From: Burkholderiales bacterium Ga0077547
Lineage (GTDB): Bacteria > Pseudomonadota > Gammaproteobacteria > Burkholderiales > Burkholderiaceae_C
Direction: 5' to 3'
NCBI GenBank assembly: GCA_001464195.1
Contig: LNEY01000023.1
Span: forward strand, 36,263 to 100,262
Length of the DNA: 64,000 nt
Each line of letters begins with the position of its first letter. The first letter of the stretch is position 1. The position numbers were made by a program, and so were the translations under genes. The notes under the pieces are model-generated. The model saw only the letters and a list, made by a program, of their open reading frames with translations. It ran no database searches and was not told the origin of the DNA. Of the stretch, positions 1-8,484 are shown piece after piece.

Positions 1-1452
1 GCCCAGGCCCATCGCGGCGTAGACGGTGCCTGCCAGCTGGCCCACGCCGCCCAACACCACCACCATGAACGAATCGACGATGTAGCCCTGCCCAAGGTCG
101 GGACCGACATTGCCGACCTGCGACAGCGCACAGCCAGCCAGCCCGGCAATGCCCGAGCCGAGCGCGAACGCGTAGGTGTCGACGCGCGCGGTGTTGACGC
201 CGACGCAGGCGGCCATCTTGCGGTTCTGCGTCACGCCGCGCACGAACAGGCCGAGCCGTGTGCGAGCGATCAGCAAGGACACACCCACCAGCACCAGCAC
301 CGCAAAGGCGATGATGGCCAAGCGGTTGTAGGGCAAGGTCAGGTTGCTCAGCACATCGACGCCGCCCGACAGCCAGGCCGGGTTCTCCACCTGGACGTTC
401 TGCGCGCCGAACAGGCTGCGCACCCCCTGCATGAGCACCAAGCTGATGCCCCAGGTGGCCAGCAGTGTTTCGAGCGGCCGGCCATACAGCCAGCGGATCA
501 CGCTGCGCTCGAGCACCGCACCGACGAGGGCAGACACCATGAACGCGGCAGGCACCGCAGCGAGCATGTACCAGCCGAAATACTCGGGCAGGTACGCCTT
601 GAAGGCGTTCTGCACCAGGTAAGTGGCGTAGGCGCCGATCATCATCAGCTCGCCGTGGGCCATGTTGATCACACCCATGAGGCCATAGGTGATCGCCAGG
701 CCCAGCGCGACCAGCAGCAAGATCGACCCCAGGCTGACGCCGGTGAAGATCACCCCCAGCCGCTCACCCCAGGCGAGCTGCGATTCGACCCCGGCCAGCG
801 CTGCGGTCAACTGCGCACGCACCTCGGGCTCGGGCTCAACCCCGGGTTGCAGGCGTTCGATCAACAGCGCCTTGGTGGCTGGGGTGCGGCTTTCGGCGAG
901 CAGCTTCGCGGCCTCCAGGCGCCGAGCGGTGTCGCTCGAGGACACCAGTACCGCGGCGCGCAGCAGACCCAGGTCGGATTTCAGCGACGCATCGGTCTCG
1001 GTCAACAAGGCCTTCTCGATCAGCGGCAGCTTCGATTCGTCGGCGCCATCGCGCAGTTCGCGCACAGCCTGACGCCGCTCGACCGGATCGCTCGACAGCA
1101 ACTTGAGCGAGGCCATCGCCGACTCCAGCTCACGACGCAGCCGATTGCTGTTGATCACGTCTTCGGCGTCTTCTGGCAGCGTGACTTCGGTGCCGGTGGC
1201 GGCGTCCCGCGCCTTGTCGTCGCGCACGATGAACACCTTGTCGCCCGACACCTTCACGGCGTCGTCCAGCAAGGCCTGGAAAAAGGGCTGCGCAGCGGGG
1301 TCGCCGCTGGCAGCCGTTTGCGCGATGGCTTGCGAGCGCGCGTCGTTGTCGCCGGCCGACATGGCCAGCGCCTGTTCAGGCGTCAGCGCATTCGCTGCCG
1401 ACGCACCGAACAAGGCGGCCGACGCCACGATGAACACCACTCGCTTCAACAT
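1..1452 (-). CDS. urtB: Urea ABC transporter permease UrtB (3' end outside window)
   Basis: Inner-membrane permease of the Urt urea importer. The visible 484 codons start with a signal-like hydrophobic stretch (MLKRVVFIVASAALFGASA), followed by a long periplasmic region of about 190 residues. A LivH-type permease domain comes next, with recognisable segments GLGLFVRGVTQNR and AMGLG at the edge. UrtB proteins are usually about 520-540 residues, so roughly 40-50 residues lie beyond base 1. ATG at 1452 is chosen because the signal sequence starts there. In-frame ATGs at 1485, 1500 and 1503 are alternatives, and a GGGGAGG stretch lies 14 nt before 1452. It follows urtA by a short gap and is surely co-transcribed with it; urtCDE would be expected to the left. 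Confidence 0.93.
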   Translation of the reverse strand, partial: MLKRVVFIVASAALFGASAANALTPEQALAMSAGDNDARSQAIAQTAASGDPAAQPFFQALLDDAVKVSGDKVFIVRDDKARDAATGTEVTLPEDAEDVINSNRLRRELESAMASLKLLSSDPVERRQAVRELRDGADESKLPLIEKALLTETDASLKSDLGLLRAAVLVSSSDTARRLEAAKLLAESRTPATKALLIERLQPGVEPEPEVRAQLTAALAGVESQLAWGERLGVIFTGVSLGSILLLVALGLAITYGLMGVINMAHGELMMIGAYATYLVQNAFKAYLPEYFGWYMLAAVPAAFMVSALVGAVLERSVIRWLYGRPLETLLATWGISLVLMQGVRSLFGAQNVQVENPAWLSGGVDVLSNLTLPYNRLAIIAFAVLVLVGVSLLIARTRLGLFVRGVTQNRKMAACVGVNTARVDTYAFALGSGIAGLAGCALSQVGNVGPDLGQGYIVDSFMVVVLGGVGQLAGTVYAAMGLG

Positions 1453-1517
1453 CAGCAAAAGCGGCACCTCCCCAGGCAGATTCATCGCGCGTCGGCCCAT
1501 CATTGCAATCACGTCGA

Positions 1518-2789
1518 TCACTTCTTCTCAGGCTCGTCCTTCTTCTTGTCGTTGCCTTCGATGAACGGACTCCATGGCTTGGCCTTGACCGGGCCTGGCG
1601 TCTTCCAAACCACGTTGAACTGGCCATCGGCCTTGATTTCGCCGATGAACACCGACTTGTGCAGGTGGTGGTTCTTCTCGTCCATCTTCGAGGTGATGCC
1701 GCTCGGTGCCTTGAAGGTCTGGCCGGCCATTGCGGCGATCACCTTGTCCGTGTCGGTGCTCTTGGCCTTCTCGACTGCCTGTTTCCACATGTGGATGCCG
1801 ATGTAGGTGGCTTCCATCGGATCGTTCGTCAGCGGCTTGTCGGCACCCGGGAGCTTCTTGGCCTTGGAGTAATCGGCCCACTGCTTCTTGAACGCATCGT
1901 TGGTCGGGTTCTTGATCGACATGAAATAGTTCCAGGCTGCCAGGTGGCCGACCAGTGGCTTGGTGTCGACGCCGCGCAGCTCTTCTTCACCCACCGAGAA
2001 GGCGACCACCGGCACGTCGGTGGCCTTCAGGCCCTGGTTGCCCAGTTCCTTGTAGAAAGGCACATTGGAGTCGCCGTTGATGGTGGAGATCACCGCCGTC
2101 TTGCCGCCGGCTGCGAACTTCTTGATGTCGGCCACGATGGTCTGGTAGTCGCTGTGACCGAACGGGGTGTACTTCTCGTCGATGTCGCTGTCCTTCACGC
2201 CCTTGCTCTTCAGGAAGGCGCGCAGGATCTTGTTGGTGGTGCGCGGGTACACGTAGTCGGTGCCCAGCAACACGAAGCGCTTGGCCGAGCCGCCGTCCTT
2301 GCTCATCAGGTACTCGACGGCCGGAATGGCCTGCTGGTTCGGCGCAGCGCCGGTGTAGAACACGTTCTTGCTGAGCTCTTCACCCTCGTACTGCACCGGG
2401 TAGAACAGCAGGCTGTTGAGTTCCTCGAACACCGGCAGCACCGACTTGCGCGAGACGCTGGTCCAGCAGCCGAAGGTCACCACCACCTTGTCTTGGGTGA
2501 TCAGCTGCTTGGCCTTCTCGGCGAACAGCGGCCAATTCGACGCTGGGTCGACCACCACCGCTTCGAGTTGCTTGCCCAGCACACCGCCCTTGGCGTTGAT
2601 CTCGTCGATCGTCATCAGCACGGTGTCTTTCAGCACCGTCTCAGAGATCGCCATCGTGCCCGACAGCGAATGCAGCACACCGACCTTGATGGTGTCGGCG
2701 GCGCTGGCGAATGAGCTGAGGCCGAGGGCGGCCACGCCCATCGCTATGGCCGTGAGTGACTTGCCGATTTGGCGGCGGGATGTGTTCAT
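1518..2789 (-). CDS. urtA: Urea ABC transporter substrate-binding protein UrtA
   Basis: Periplasmic urea-binding protein of 423 residues that delivers urea to the UrtBC permease. It has an N-terminal twin-Arg-free Sec signal (MNTSRRQIGKSLTAIAMG... cut near SFASA) and the type I periplasmic binding fold of the amide-urea subgroup. Characteristic segments are KVGVLHSLSGTMAISE, VVVTFGCWTSVSRKSVLPV and LLFYPVQYEGEE. It is the first gene of the leftward urt operon, with urtB immediately downstream. The family is usually controlled by nitrogen status. I looked for a sigma-54 type GG-N10-GC promoter upstream and did not find a good one. The tail is Lys/Glu-rich (KKKDEPEKK). Confidence 0.96.
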   Translation of the reverse strand: MNTSRRQIGKSLTAIAMGVAALGLSSFASAADTIKVGVLHSLSGTMAISETVLKDTVLMTIDEINAKGGVLGKQLEAVVVDPASNWPLFAEKAKQLITQDKVVVTFGCWTSVSRKSVLPVFEELNSLLFYPVQYEGEELSKNVFYTGAAPNQQAIPAVEYLMSKDGGSAKRFVLLGTDYVYPRTTNKILRAFLKSKGVKDSDIDEKYTPFGHSDYQTIVADIKKFAAGGKTAVISTINGDSNVPFYKELGNQGLKATDVPVVAFSVGEEELRGVDTKPLVGHLAAWNYFMSIKNPTNDAFKKQWADYSKAKKLPGADKPLTNDPMEATYIGIHMWKQAVEKAKSTDTDKVIAAMAGQTFKAPSGITSKMDEKNHHLHKSVFIGEIKADGQFNVVWKTPGPVKAKPWSPFIEGNDKKKDEPEKK

Positions 2790-2886
2790 GGGGGATGTGC
2801 TCCTGTGGGTTGTTCGGTCGTCCGGCCAACGGCAGCGGTGCCGCTTGACGTGCGTTGCAGGTTACGCAGGCGGACGAGTCAGCGGA

Positions 2887-2904
2887 ATACGCCTGATGGC
2901 GTAT
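2887..2904. promoter_or_regulatory. Inverted repeat upstream of urtA
   Basis: ATACGCC-TGAT-GGCGTAT, perfect 7-bp arms around a 4-bp centre, 98 bp upstream of the urtA start and 112 bp upstream of dnaE2. Its position suits an operator or a 5' leader hairpin of urtA. No regulator can be named from sequence alone. Confidence 0.35.
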
Positions 2905-2966
2905 GCGGAGAAAAGAGGGGCGAGGCCCGCTGCCGCTGGACATCGGATTCAGGGGGTTGAGGCCAC

Positions 2967-2990
2967 AATACTGTTTTAAAAGACAGTATT
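2967..2990. promoter_or_regulatory. LexA (SOS) box for dnaE2
   Basis: AATACTGT-N8-ACAGTATT has perfect 8-bp arms and contains the CTG-N10-CAG core of proteobacterial LexA operators. The centre is TTTAAAAG. It ends 26 bp before the GTG start of dnaE2, the usual place for SOS repression. dnaE2 genes are known members of the LexA regulon. The urtA start is about 180 bp away on the other side, so control of urtA is unlikely. Confidence 0.88.
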
Positions 2991-3015
2991 TATCTGGCAC
3001 ACCCCTGGTCGCCAC

Positions 3016-6000
3016 GTGGTCGCCTACGCCGAACTCCACTGCCGCAGCAATTTCAGTTTCCTGAGCGGGGCCTCGCACCCGCAGGAGCTGGTCGCACGCG
3101 CGGCGCAGCTGGGGTACCACGCGCTGGCGATCACCGACGAATGCTCGTTGTCGGGTGTCGTGCATGCGCATGAGGCGGCTCAGCGCTGCGGGCTGCATCT
3201 GATCGTCGGGGCGCAGATGGGGGTGTCGTGGTCGAGCGATGAAGCCGACGCCGATGCCGGTGCAGGCGCGCGCCCGATGCAGCCGATGCGTCTGGTACTG
3301 CTGGCGCAGACGCGGGCGGGCTATGGCCACCTGTCGCAATGGATCACGATCGCACGGCAGCGTGCGGGCAAGGGCCGGTATCGGGCGTACCGATCTGACG
3401 TCGAGTCCGCGGCAGATCATCCGCACGGTGCGTTGCTGGCCGGTCTGCCCGGTTGCCTGGCGCTGCTGGCGCCTGATGTCACGCAGCCATTCGATCAGGT
3501 GCTGGCCCATGCGCAGTGGCTGAAGGCCGTGTTCGGTGACCGTGCGGCGCTGTCGCTGTCGCTGCTGCTGCGTGCGCGCGACGATGAACTGATCGAGCGG
3601 GTGCGGCGGGTGTCCGACATCACCGGCCTGGCAGTGGCCGCTAGCGGTGATGTGCTGATGCATGTGCGCTCGCGCAAGCCGCTGCAGGACACGCTCATCG
3701 CCACACGGCTGGGTCTGCCGCTGGCGCAATGCGGCTGGCAGCTGGAGCCCAACGCCGAGCAGCATCTGCGGCCGATCGGCCGGCTGCAGGCGCTGTACGA
3801 GCCGGCGTGGCTGGCGCAGACGGTGGTGCTGGCCTCGCGTTGCACCTTCTCGCTGGCCGAATTGCGCTACGAGTATCCGGACGAGATCGTGCCGCCCGGC
3901 ACCACGCCCACCGGCCACCTCCGTGCACTCACCGAAGCGGGCGCGCTGAAGCGTTACCCGCCCGACAAGTGTCCGCACGGCGTACCGCCGAAAGTGCGCG
4001 AGCAGATCGAACACGAACTGGCGCTGATTGCCAAGCTGGCGTACGAGCCGTATTTCCTGACGGTGGCCGACATCGTGGCCTGGGCGCGCTCGCAGAACAT
4101 CCTGTGCCAGGGGCGCGGCAGCGCGGCCAACTCCACCGTCTGCTACTGCCTGCAGGTGACCGAGGTCGATCCGTCCCGCCAGCACACGCTGTTCGAGCGC
4201 TTCATCAGTGCCGAGCGCAACGAGCCGCCGGACATCGACATCGACTTCGAGCACCAGCGCCGCGAAGAAGTCATCCAGTACATCTACCGGTACGGGCGAG
4301 ACCGTGCAGCGCTGACGGCCGTGATCACCCGCTACCGCCCGCGCAGCGCCTTGCGCGACGTGGGCCGCGCGCTCGGCCTGGATGCGCAGCACATCGACCG
4401 GGTCGCGAAAAGTCAGCAGTGGTTCGATGGTCAGCACATCGATGCCGAGCGCCTGCGCGAGCAGGGTTTCGACATCGCGGCGCCCACCACGCGCCTGTGG
4501 ATCGAGTTGACCGAGCAACTGATCGGCTTCCCACGGCATCTGAGCCAGCACCCAGGCGGCTTCGTGATCTCGCGCGGGCCGCTGGCGCAGCTGGTGCCGA
4601 TCGAGAACGCGGCGATGGACGGTCGCAGCGTCATCCAATGGGACAAGGACGACCTCGATGCGCTGGGTCTGCTGAAGGTCGACATCCTGGCGCTCGGCAT
4701 GCTGACCGCGCTGCGCCGCGCGCTCGATGTGATCGGGCAAAAGCTCGGTCGCCCCTTCGGGATGCAGGACGTGCCTTCCGAAGACACCGCCACCTACGAC
4801 ATGATCTGCCAGGCCGACACCGTCGGCGTGTTCCAGATCGAAAGCCGCGCGCAGATGAGCATGCTGCCGCGCCTGAAGCCACGCAAGTTCTACGACCTGG
4901 TGATCGAGGTGGCGATCGTGCGGCCCGGCCCGATCCAGGGCGGCATGGTGCACCCCTACCTGCGGCGGCGCGATGGGCTGGAGCCGGTCAGCTACCCAAA
5001 GCCGGAAATCGAAGTGGCGCTCTCACGCACGAAGGGCGTGCCGATCTTCCAGGAGCAGGTGATGCAGCTCGCGGTGCTGGCGGCCGACTTCACGCCCGGC
5101 GAGGCCGACAGCCTGCGCCGTGGCATGGCGGCCTGGAAGCGCAAGGGCGGGCTGGGGCCCTTCCACGAGCGCCTGGTGGGTCGCATGGTCGAGAAGGGGT
5201 ACGAGCGTGACTTTGCCGAGAGCATCTTCAAGCAGATCCAGGGCTTCGGCGAATACGGATTTCCGGAAAGCCATGCCGCCAGTTTCGCGTTGCTGGTCTA
5301 CACCAGCAGCTGGATCAAGCGCCATCACCCCGATGTGTTTTTGGCCGCGCTGCTGAACAGCCAGCCAATGGGGTTTTATGCGCCCGCGCAGCTGGTGCGG
5401 GATGCGCGTGCGCATGGCGTGGAAGTGCGTGCGGTCGATGTGCGGTTCAGTTGGTGGGACAGCCACCTCGAAGGGCGGGGTGCGGGGGTTCGCCCGGTGC
5501 GCCTCGGGCTCAACCGCATCAGCGGTCTGTCGACCGAGGTGGCCGGTCGCATCGTGCAATCGCGCGAGCAGGGCGCATTCAGCAGTCTCGACGACTTGGC
5601 GCGCCGCGCCGCGCTGGGTGCGCACGAGCTGAATCTGCTGGCCGACGCCGACGCGCTGCGTGGGCTGCTGGTGGCGTCACAGATGCAAAGCGGTGCCGCT
5701 ACGCCAGCGGGCCATCGACATCAGGTCGCCTGGGCGGTGGCTGCGATCGACGCGCAGCCAACCGTGCTGCTGCACGAGATGCGTTGCCGCGAACCCGCGC
5801 TCGAAGCGTTTCCGCCGGCGCTGGTCGCACCCACTGCGGCCGAGGACATGCGCGCCGATTACCGCAGCACGGGCCTGACACTGAAGCGTCACCCGCTCGC
5901 GCTGCTGCGCCCGCAGCTCGATGCGTTCAAGGTCCAGACCGCTGCCGTGCTGCGCGGCTACCCGAGCGGACGCATCGCGCGCGCCAGTGGCCTGGTCACG

Positions 6001-6270
6001 CATCGCCAGCGGCCCGGCACCGCCAAGGGCACGGTCTTCGTCACGCTGGAAGACGACACCGGCAGCATCAACGTGATCGTCTGGCCGGCCGTGGCACAGG
6101 CCCAGCGCCAGCCGCTGCTGGCTGCGACGCTGCTGACGGTGTATGGCCAATGGCAGCGTCACAGCGACCGCGGCAGCGAGCATGCGGTGATGCACCTGCT
6201 GGCGACGAAGCTGATCGACCACACCGCCTTGCTCAATGGCCTCACAACCCGCAGCCGCGATTTCCGTTGA
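3016..6270 (+). CDS. dnaE2: Error-prone DNA polymerase III alpha subunit DnaE2
   Basis: Translesion C-family polymerase of 1084 residues, acting in SOS mutagenesis, normally with ImuA/ImuB. An N-terminal PHP domain (YAELHCRSNFSFLSGASHP) is followed by the palm with catalytic aspartates in PPDIDIDF (D406, D408) and KVDILALGML (D556). An OB-fold comes near the C-terminus (GLVTHRQRPGTAKGTVFVTL). The length fits DnaE2 (about 1030-1090) rather than replicative DnaE1 (about 1170). The start is a GTG; no strong Shine-Dalgarno is seen. It is preceded by a LexA box and stands alone: no imuA or imuB lies beside it in this window. Confidence 0.95.
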   Translation: MVAYAELHCRSNFSFLSGASHPQELVARAAQLGYHALAITDECSLSGVVHAHEAAQRCGLHLIVGAQMGVSWSSDEADADAGAGARPMQPMRLVLLAQTRAGYGHLSQWITIARQRAGKGRYRAYRSDVESAADHPHGALLAGLPGCLALLAPDVTQPFDQVLAHAQWLKAVFGDRAALSLSLLLRARDDELIERVRRVSDITGLAVAASGDVLMHVRSRKPLQDTLIATRLGLPLAQCGWQLEPNAEQHLRPIGRLQALYEPAWLAQTVVLASRCTFSLAELRYEYPDEIVPPGTTPTGHLRALTEAGALKRYPPDKCPHGVPPKVREQIEHELALIAKLAYEPYFLTVADIVAWARSQNILCQGRGSAANSTVCYCLQVTEVDPSRQHTLFERFISAERNEPPDIDIDFEHQRREEVIQYIYRYGRDRAALTAVITRYRPRSALRDVGRALGLDAQHIDRVAKSQQWFDGQHIDAERLREQGFDIAAPTTRLWIELTEQLIGFPRHLSQHPGGFVISRGPLAQLVPIENAAMDGRSVIQWDKDDLDALGLLKVDILALGMLTALRRALDVIGQKLGRPFGMQDVPSEDTATYDMICQADTVGVFQIESRAQMSMLPRLKPRKFYDLVIEVAIVRPGPIQGGMVHPYLRRRDGLEPVSYPKPEIEVALSRTKGVPIFQEQVMQLAVLAADFTPGEADSLRRGMAAWKRKGGLGPFHERLVGRMVEKGYERDFAESIFKQIQGFGEYGFPESHAASFALLVYTSSWIKRHHPDVFLAALLNSQPMGFYAPAQLVRDARAHGVEVRAVDVRFSWWDSHLEGRGAGVRPVRLGLNRISGLSTEVAGRIVQSREQGAFSSLDDLARRAALGAHELNLLADADALRGLLVASQMQSGAATPAGHRHQVAWAVAAIDAQPTVLLHEMRCREPALEAFPPALVAPTAAEDMRADYRSTGLTLKRHPLALLRPQLDAFKVQTAAVLRGYPSGRIARASGLVTHRQRPGTAKGTVFVTLEDDTGSINVIVWPAVAQAQRQPLLAATLLTVYGQWQRHSDRGSEHAVMHLLATKLIDHTALLNGLTTRSRDFR

Positions 6271-6471
6271 GTGGGTCCCGCCGTAACTCGGCACCCCGTC
6301 CGCTCATCGTGTGAGTAAATGTGTGCGCTGTAGGAGGACGCGTACAACAAAGCGTCACAGCTTCCGAATGACAGCCTGCAGAAGCGACCCTAAAGTGCCA
6401 ATCAGTTCGCACTATTGCGGTTTTCAGCCACCGGCCAAGCACCGGCGGCGCTCAACTCGGGAGGTTTCATC

Positions 6472-6663
6472 ATGCTCAACCCCAGAAATGGTTTGTATAT
6501 CTTCATTGCCACGGTCGCCTTGGCCATCGTGGCCTGCCAGCCCAAGGAAGGTCCGCTAGAGAAAGCCGGCAAGGCCGTGGACAACGCTGCCGAAAACGCC
6601 GGTGACCAGATCGAGAAGGCTGGCGACAAGATCAAGGACGCGGTCGACGACGCGAAGAAGTAA
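6472..6663 (+). CDS. Small lipoprotein with charged repeat helix
   Basis: A 63-residue exported lipoprotein. The start is fixed by a GGGAGGT ribosome site 7 nt before ATG. A hydrophobic signal ends in the lipobox IVAC, giving a predicted lipidated Cys at residue 21. The mature part is a highly charged amphipathic helix with recurring A/K/D/E units (EKAGKAVDNA, EKAGDKIKDAVDDAKK), similar in style to entericidin or LEA-like small lipoproteins. Function is not recognised. A hairpin terminator follows directly, so it is probably a single-gene unit. Confidence 0.8.
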   Translation: MLNPRNGLYIFIATVALAIVACQPKEGPLEKAGKAVDNAAENAGDQIEKAGDKIKDAVDDAKK

Positions 6664-6696
6664 GCCGCTTCACCACGGCTTGGTTCCTCTGGTGAG

Positions 6697-6723
6697 TGCA
6701 CCGCTGCAGGCGGTGCATCTTTC
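6697..6723 (+). terminator. Rho-independent terminator after small lipoprotein
   Basis: TGCACCGC-TGCAG-GCGGTGCA, an 8-bp perfect stem with a 5-nt loop followed by TCTTTC. It starts 34 nt after the stop codon. The U-tract is short, so termination may be partial. Confidence 0.6.
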
Positions 6724-6765
6724 GATAGAGTGCGGTGTGTTCCCCGCCTCTTTCGAATCAGAACC

Positions 6766-7548
6766 ATGCTGTTCCTGCTGTCCCCCGCCAAGACACTCGA
6801 TTACGAGCGCCCCGCCAGGGTGAGCCATGCGACGACACCGCAATTCGTCTCGCAATCGGCCGAGCTGATCAACCTGCTCAAAGCCAAAAGCGTGGCCGAG
6901 ATCGCCGCGCTGATGGATTTGTCCGAGCCGCTGGCGGCCTTGAACGTCGGTCGTTATGGCGTGTGGAGCCCGCGCTTCACCGTCAAGAACAGCAAGCCTG
7001 CGGTGCTGGCCTTCAATGGCGACGTCTACGAAGGCCTGGACGCACCCTCGCTCGGAGAAGCAGACCTTGAATGGGCTCAGAAGCACCTGTTGATCCTGTC
7101 GGGTCTGTACGGCTTGCTGCGTCCGCTGGACAAGATGCAGCCCTACAGGCTCGAAATGGGCACCGCGCTGACCAACGCGCGCGGCAAGAGCCTGTACGCC
7201 TACTGGGGCGACACGCTGGCGCGCCACATCAACCATCGAATGCGCTCCGATCCATCGCCCGTGATCGTCAACCTGGCGTCGCAAGAGTACTTCAAGGCGG
7301 TGCAGCCGACCCCGACCAACCATTGGTTGAAGGCCCGCGTGATCGAATGTGTGTTCGAAGACTGGAAGTCGGGCCAGTACAAGGTCATCAGTTTCTTCGC
7401 CAAGCGCGCGCGCGGTCTGATGGCGCGTTACGCCATCACGCACCGCGTGCAGATGCCGCAGGGGCTGCAAGCCTTCGACAGCGAAGGCTACGCGTTCGAG
7501 GCAGCGGCGTCCGAGCCGCACCGGCTGGTTTTTCGGCGCAAGCTCTGA
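6766..7548 (+). CDS. yaaA: Peroxide stress protein YaaA (UPF0246)
   Basis: Cytoplasmic DUF328/YaaA protein of 260 residues (E. coli 258). The family limits free iron and so reduces damage from hydrogen peroxide. Signature segments are the N-terminal MLFLLSPAKTLDYE, then ALNVGRYGVWSPRF, FNGDVYEGLDA, LSGLYGLLRPLD and the C-terminal FFAKRARGLMARY. The ATG at 6766 gives the standard N-terminus; upstream in-frame codons are not family-like. The next gene starts 9 bp downstream, so the two may be co-transcribed. Confidence 0.95.
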   Translation: MLFLLSPAKTLDYERPARVSHATTPQFVSQSAELINLLKAKSVAEIAALMDLSEPLAALNVGRYGVWSPRFTVKNSKPAVLAFNGDVYEGLDAPSLGEADLEWAQKHLLILSGLYGLLRPLDKMQPYRLEMGTALTNARGKSLYAYWGDTLARHINHRMRSDPSPVIVNLASQEYFKAVQPTPTNHWLKARVIECVFEDWKSGQYKVISFFAKRARGLMARYAITHRVQMPQGLQAFDSEGYAFEAAASEPHRLVFRRKL

Positions 7549-7557
7549 GGCTTGCAC

Positions 7558-8430
7558 ATGGTCGCAGCCCAGCAGATCACGCCTGAGCTGCAACGCTGGA
7601 TCGTCGAGCAGGCGAGTGCGGGCCGGGCACCTGAAGTCGTTCTGCAGGCCATGCGTGACAGCGGCTGGTCGACCGAAGTCGCCGAGCAAGCGCTCGAAGA
7701 CACCTTGCGAGACCATCTGGTCGAGCAGGCTCGGCTGCATGGTCTGCCACCCCCAGTGCGGGTGCCGGAGCCGATGGCCACCGATGGCAGTCTGTTGTGC
7801 AGTGCCGAACCGTTGACCGCCGGTGCCGTTGCGGGCGTGCATGTGCTCGCGAGCTTGATGAACCCGCGCATCGTGGTCTTGGGCGGCCTGTTGTCCGAGG
7901 CGGAGTGTGATGGCCTGATCGAACTGGCCGCCGCACGGTTGGCGCGCTCAGAGACTGTCGAAGTTCGCACCGGTGGCAGCGAGGTGAACGATGCGCGCAC
8001 CAGCGAGGGCATGTTCTTCGAGCGTGCGGAAAACCCGCTGTGTGCGCGCATCGAGCAACGCATCGCCACATTGTTGAACTGGCCGATGGACAACGGCGAA
8101 GGCCTGCAGGTGCTGCGCTACCGAACCCACACCGAATACAAGCCGCACTACGACTACTTCGATCCGCTGCAACCCGGCACAGCCGCGGTGCTGGAGCGCG
8201 GCGGCCAACGGGTGGCCAGCCTGGTGATGTACCTGAACACGCCGCCGCGGGGCGGTGCGACGGTGTTCCCCGATGCGCACTTCAGCGTGCTGCCGGTCAA
8301 GGGCAACGCGGTGTTCTTCAGCTACGACCGTCCGCACCCCATGACGCGCACGCTGCACGGCGGCGCGTCGGTGCTGGACGGCGAGAAGTGGGTCGCCACC
8401 AAATGGTTGAGGGAGCGGCGCTTCGATTGA
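7558..8430 (+). CDS. Prolyl 4-hydroxylase-like 2OG-Fe(II) oxygenase
   Basis: A 290-residue oxygenase of the P4H alpha-subunit family that uses 2-oxoglutarate, O2 and Fe(II) to hydroxylate a protein or small substrate. The C-terminal catalytic domain shows the HxD pair in YKPHYDYFDP, the distal His in TLHGGASV and the 2OG-binding Lys in GEKWVATKW. The N-terminal 80 residues form a UBA-like helical region (ITPELQRWIVEQASAG). ATG 7558 is preferred over an in-frame TTG at 7552. The substrate is unknown; it lies next to yaaA in the same direction and converges with rhlE. Confidence 0.9.
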   Translation: MVAAQQITPELQRWIVEQASAGRAPEVVLQAMRDSGWSTEVAEQALEDTLRDHLVEQARLHGLPPPVRVPEPMATDGSLLCSAEPLTAGAVAGVHVLASLMNPRIVVLGGLLSEAECDGLIELAAARLARSETVEVRTGGSEVNDARTSEGMFFERAENPLCARIEQRIATLLNWPMDNGEGLQVLRYRTHTEYKPHYDYFDPLQPGTAAVLERGGQRVASLVMYLNTPPRGGATVFPDAHFSVLPVKGNAVFFSYDRPHPMTRTLHGGASVLDGEKWVATKWLRERRFD

Positions 8431-8484
8431 TCGACCCGCCGCGGGCCGCAGCGGTTGGCGGCGGCCTGCTCGACCGCCGATGCG

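Noticed and set aside
655..1806. Long plus-strand open frame opposite urtB and urtA
   Set aside because: It is antisense to clearly coding urt sequence, has no family resemblance and is rich in His/Gln/Arg as expected from a GC-rich shadow frame.
2790..2966. Sigma-54 promoter for urtA
   Set aside because: The nearest GG...GC pair has the wrong spacing (GT at the expected -12), so no support.
2641..4953. 770-codon minus-strand open frame across dnaE2
   Set aside because: It is antisense to dnaE2, whose catalytic motifs are intact; length is explained by high GC.
3729..5210. 493-codon plus-strand frame inside dnaE2
   Set aside because: Out-of-frame shadow with Arg/Ala-rich low-complexity translation.
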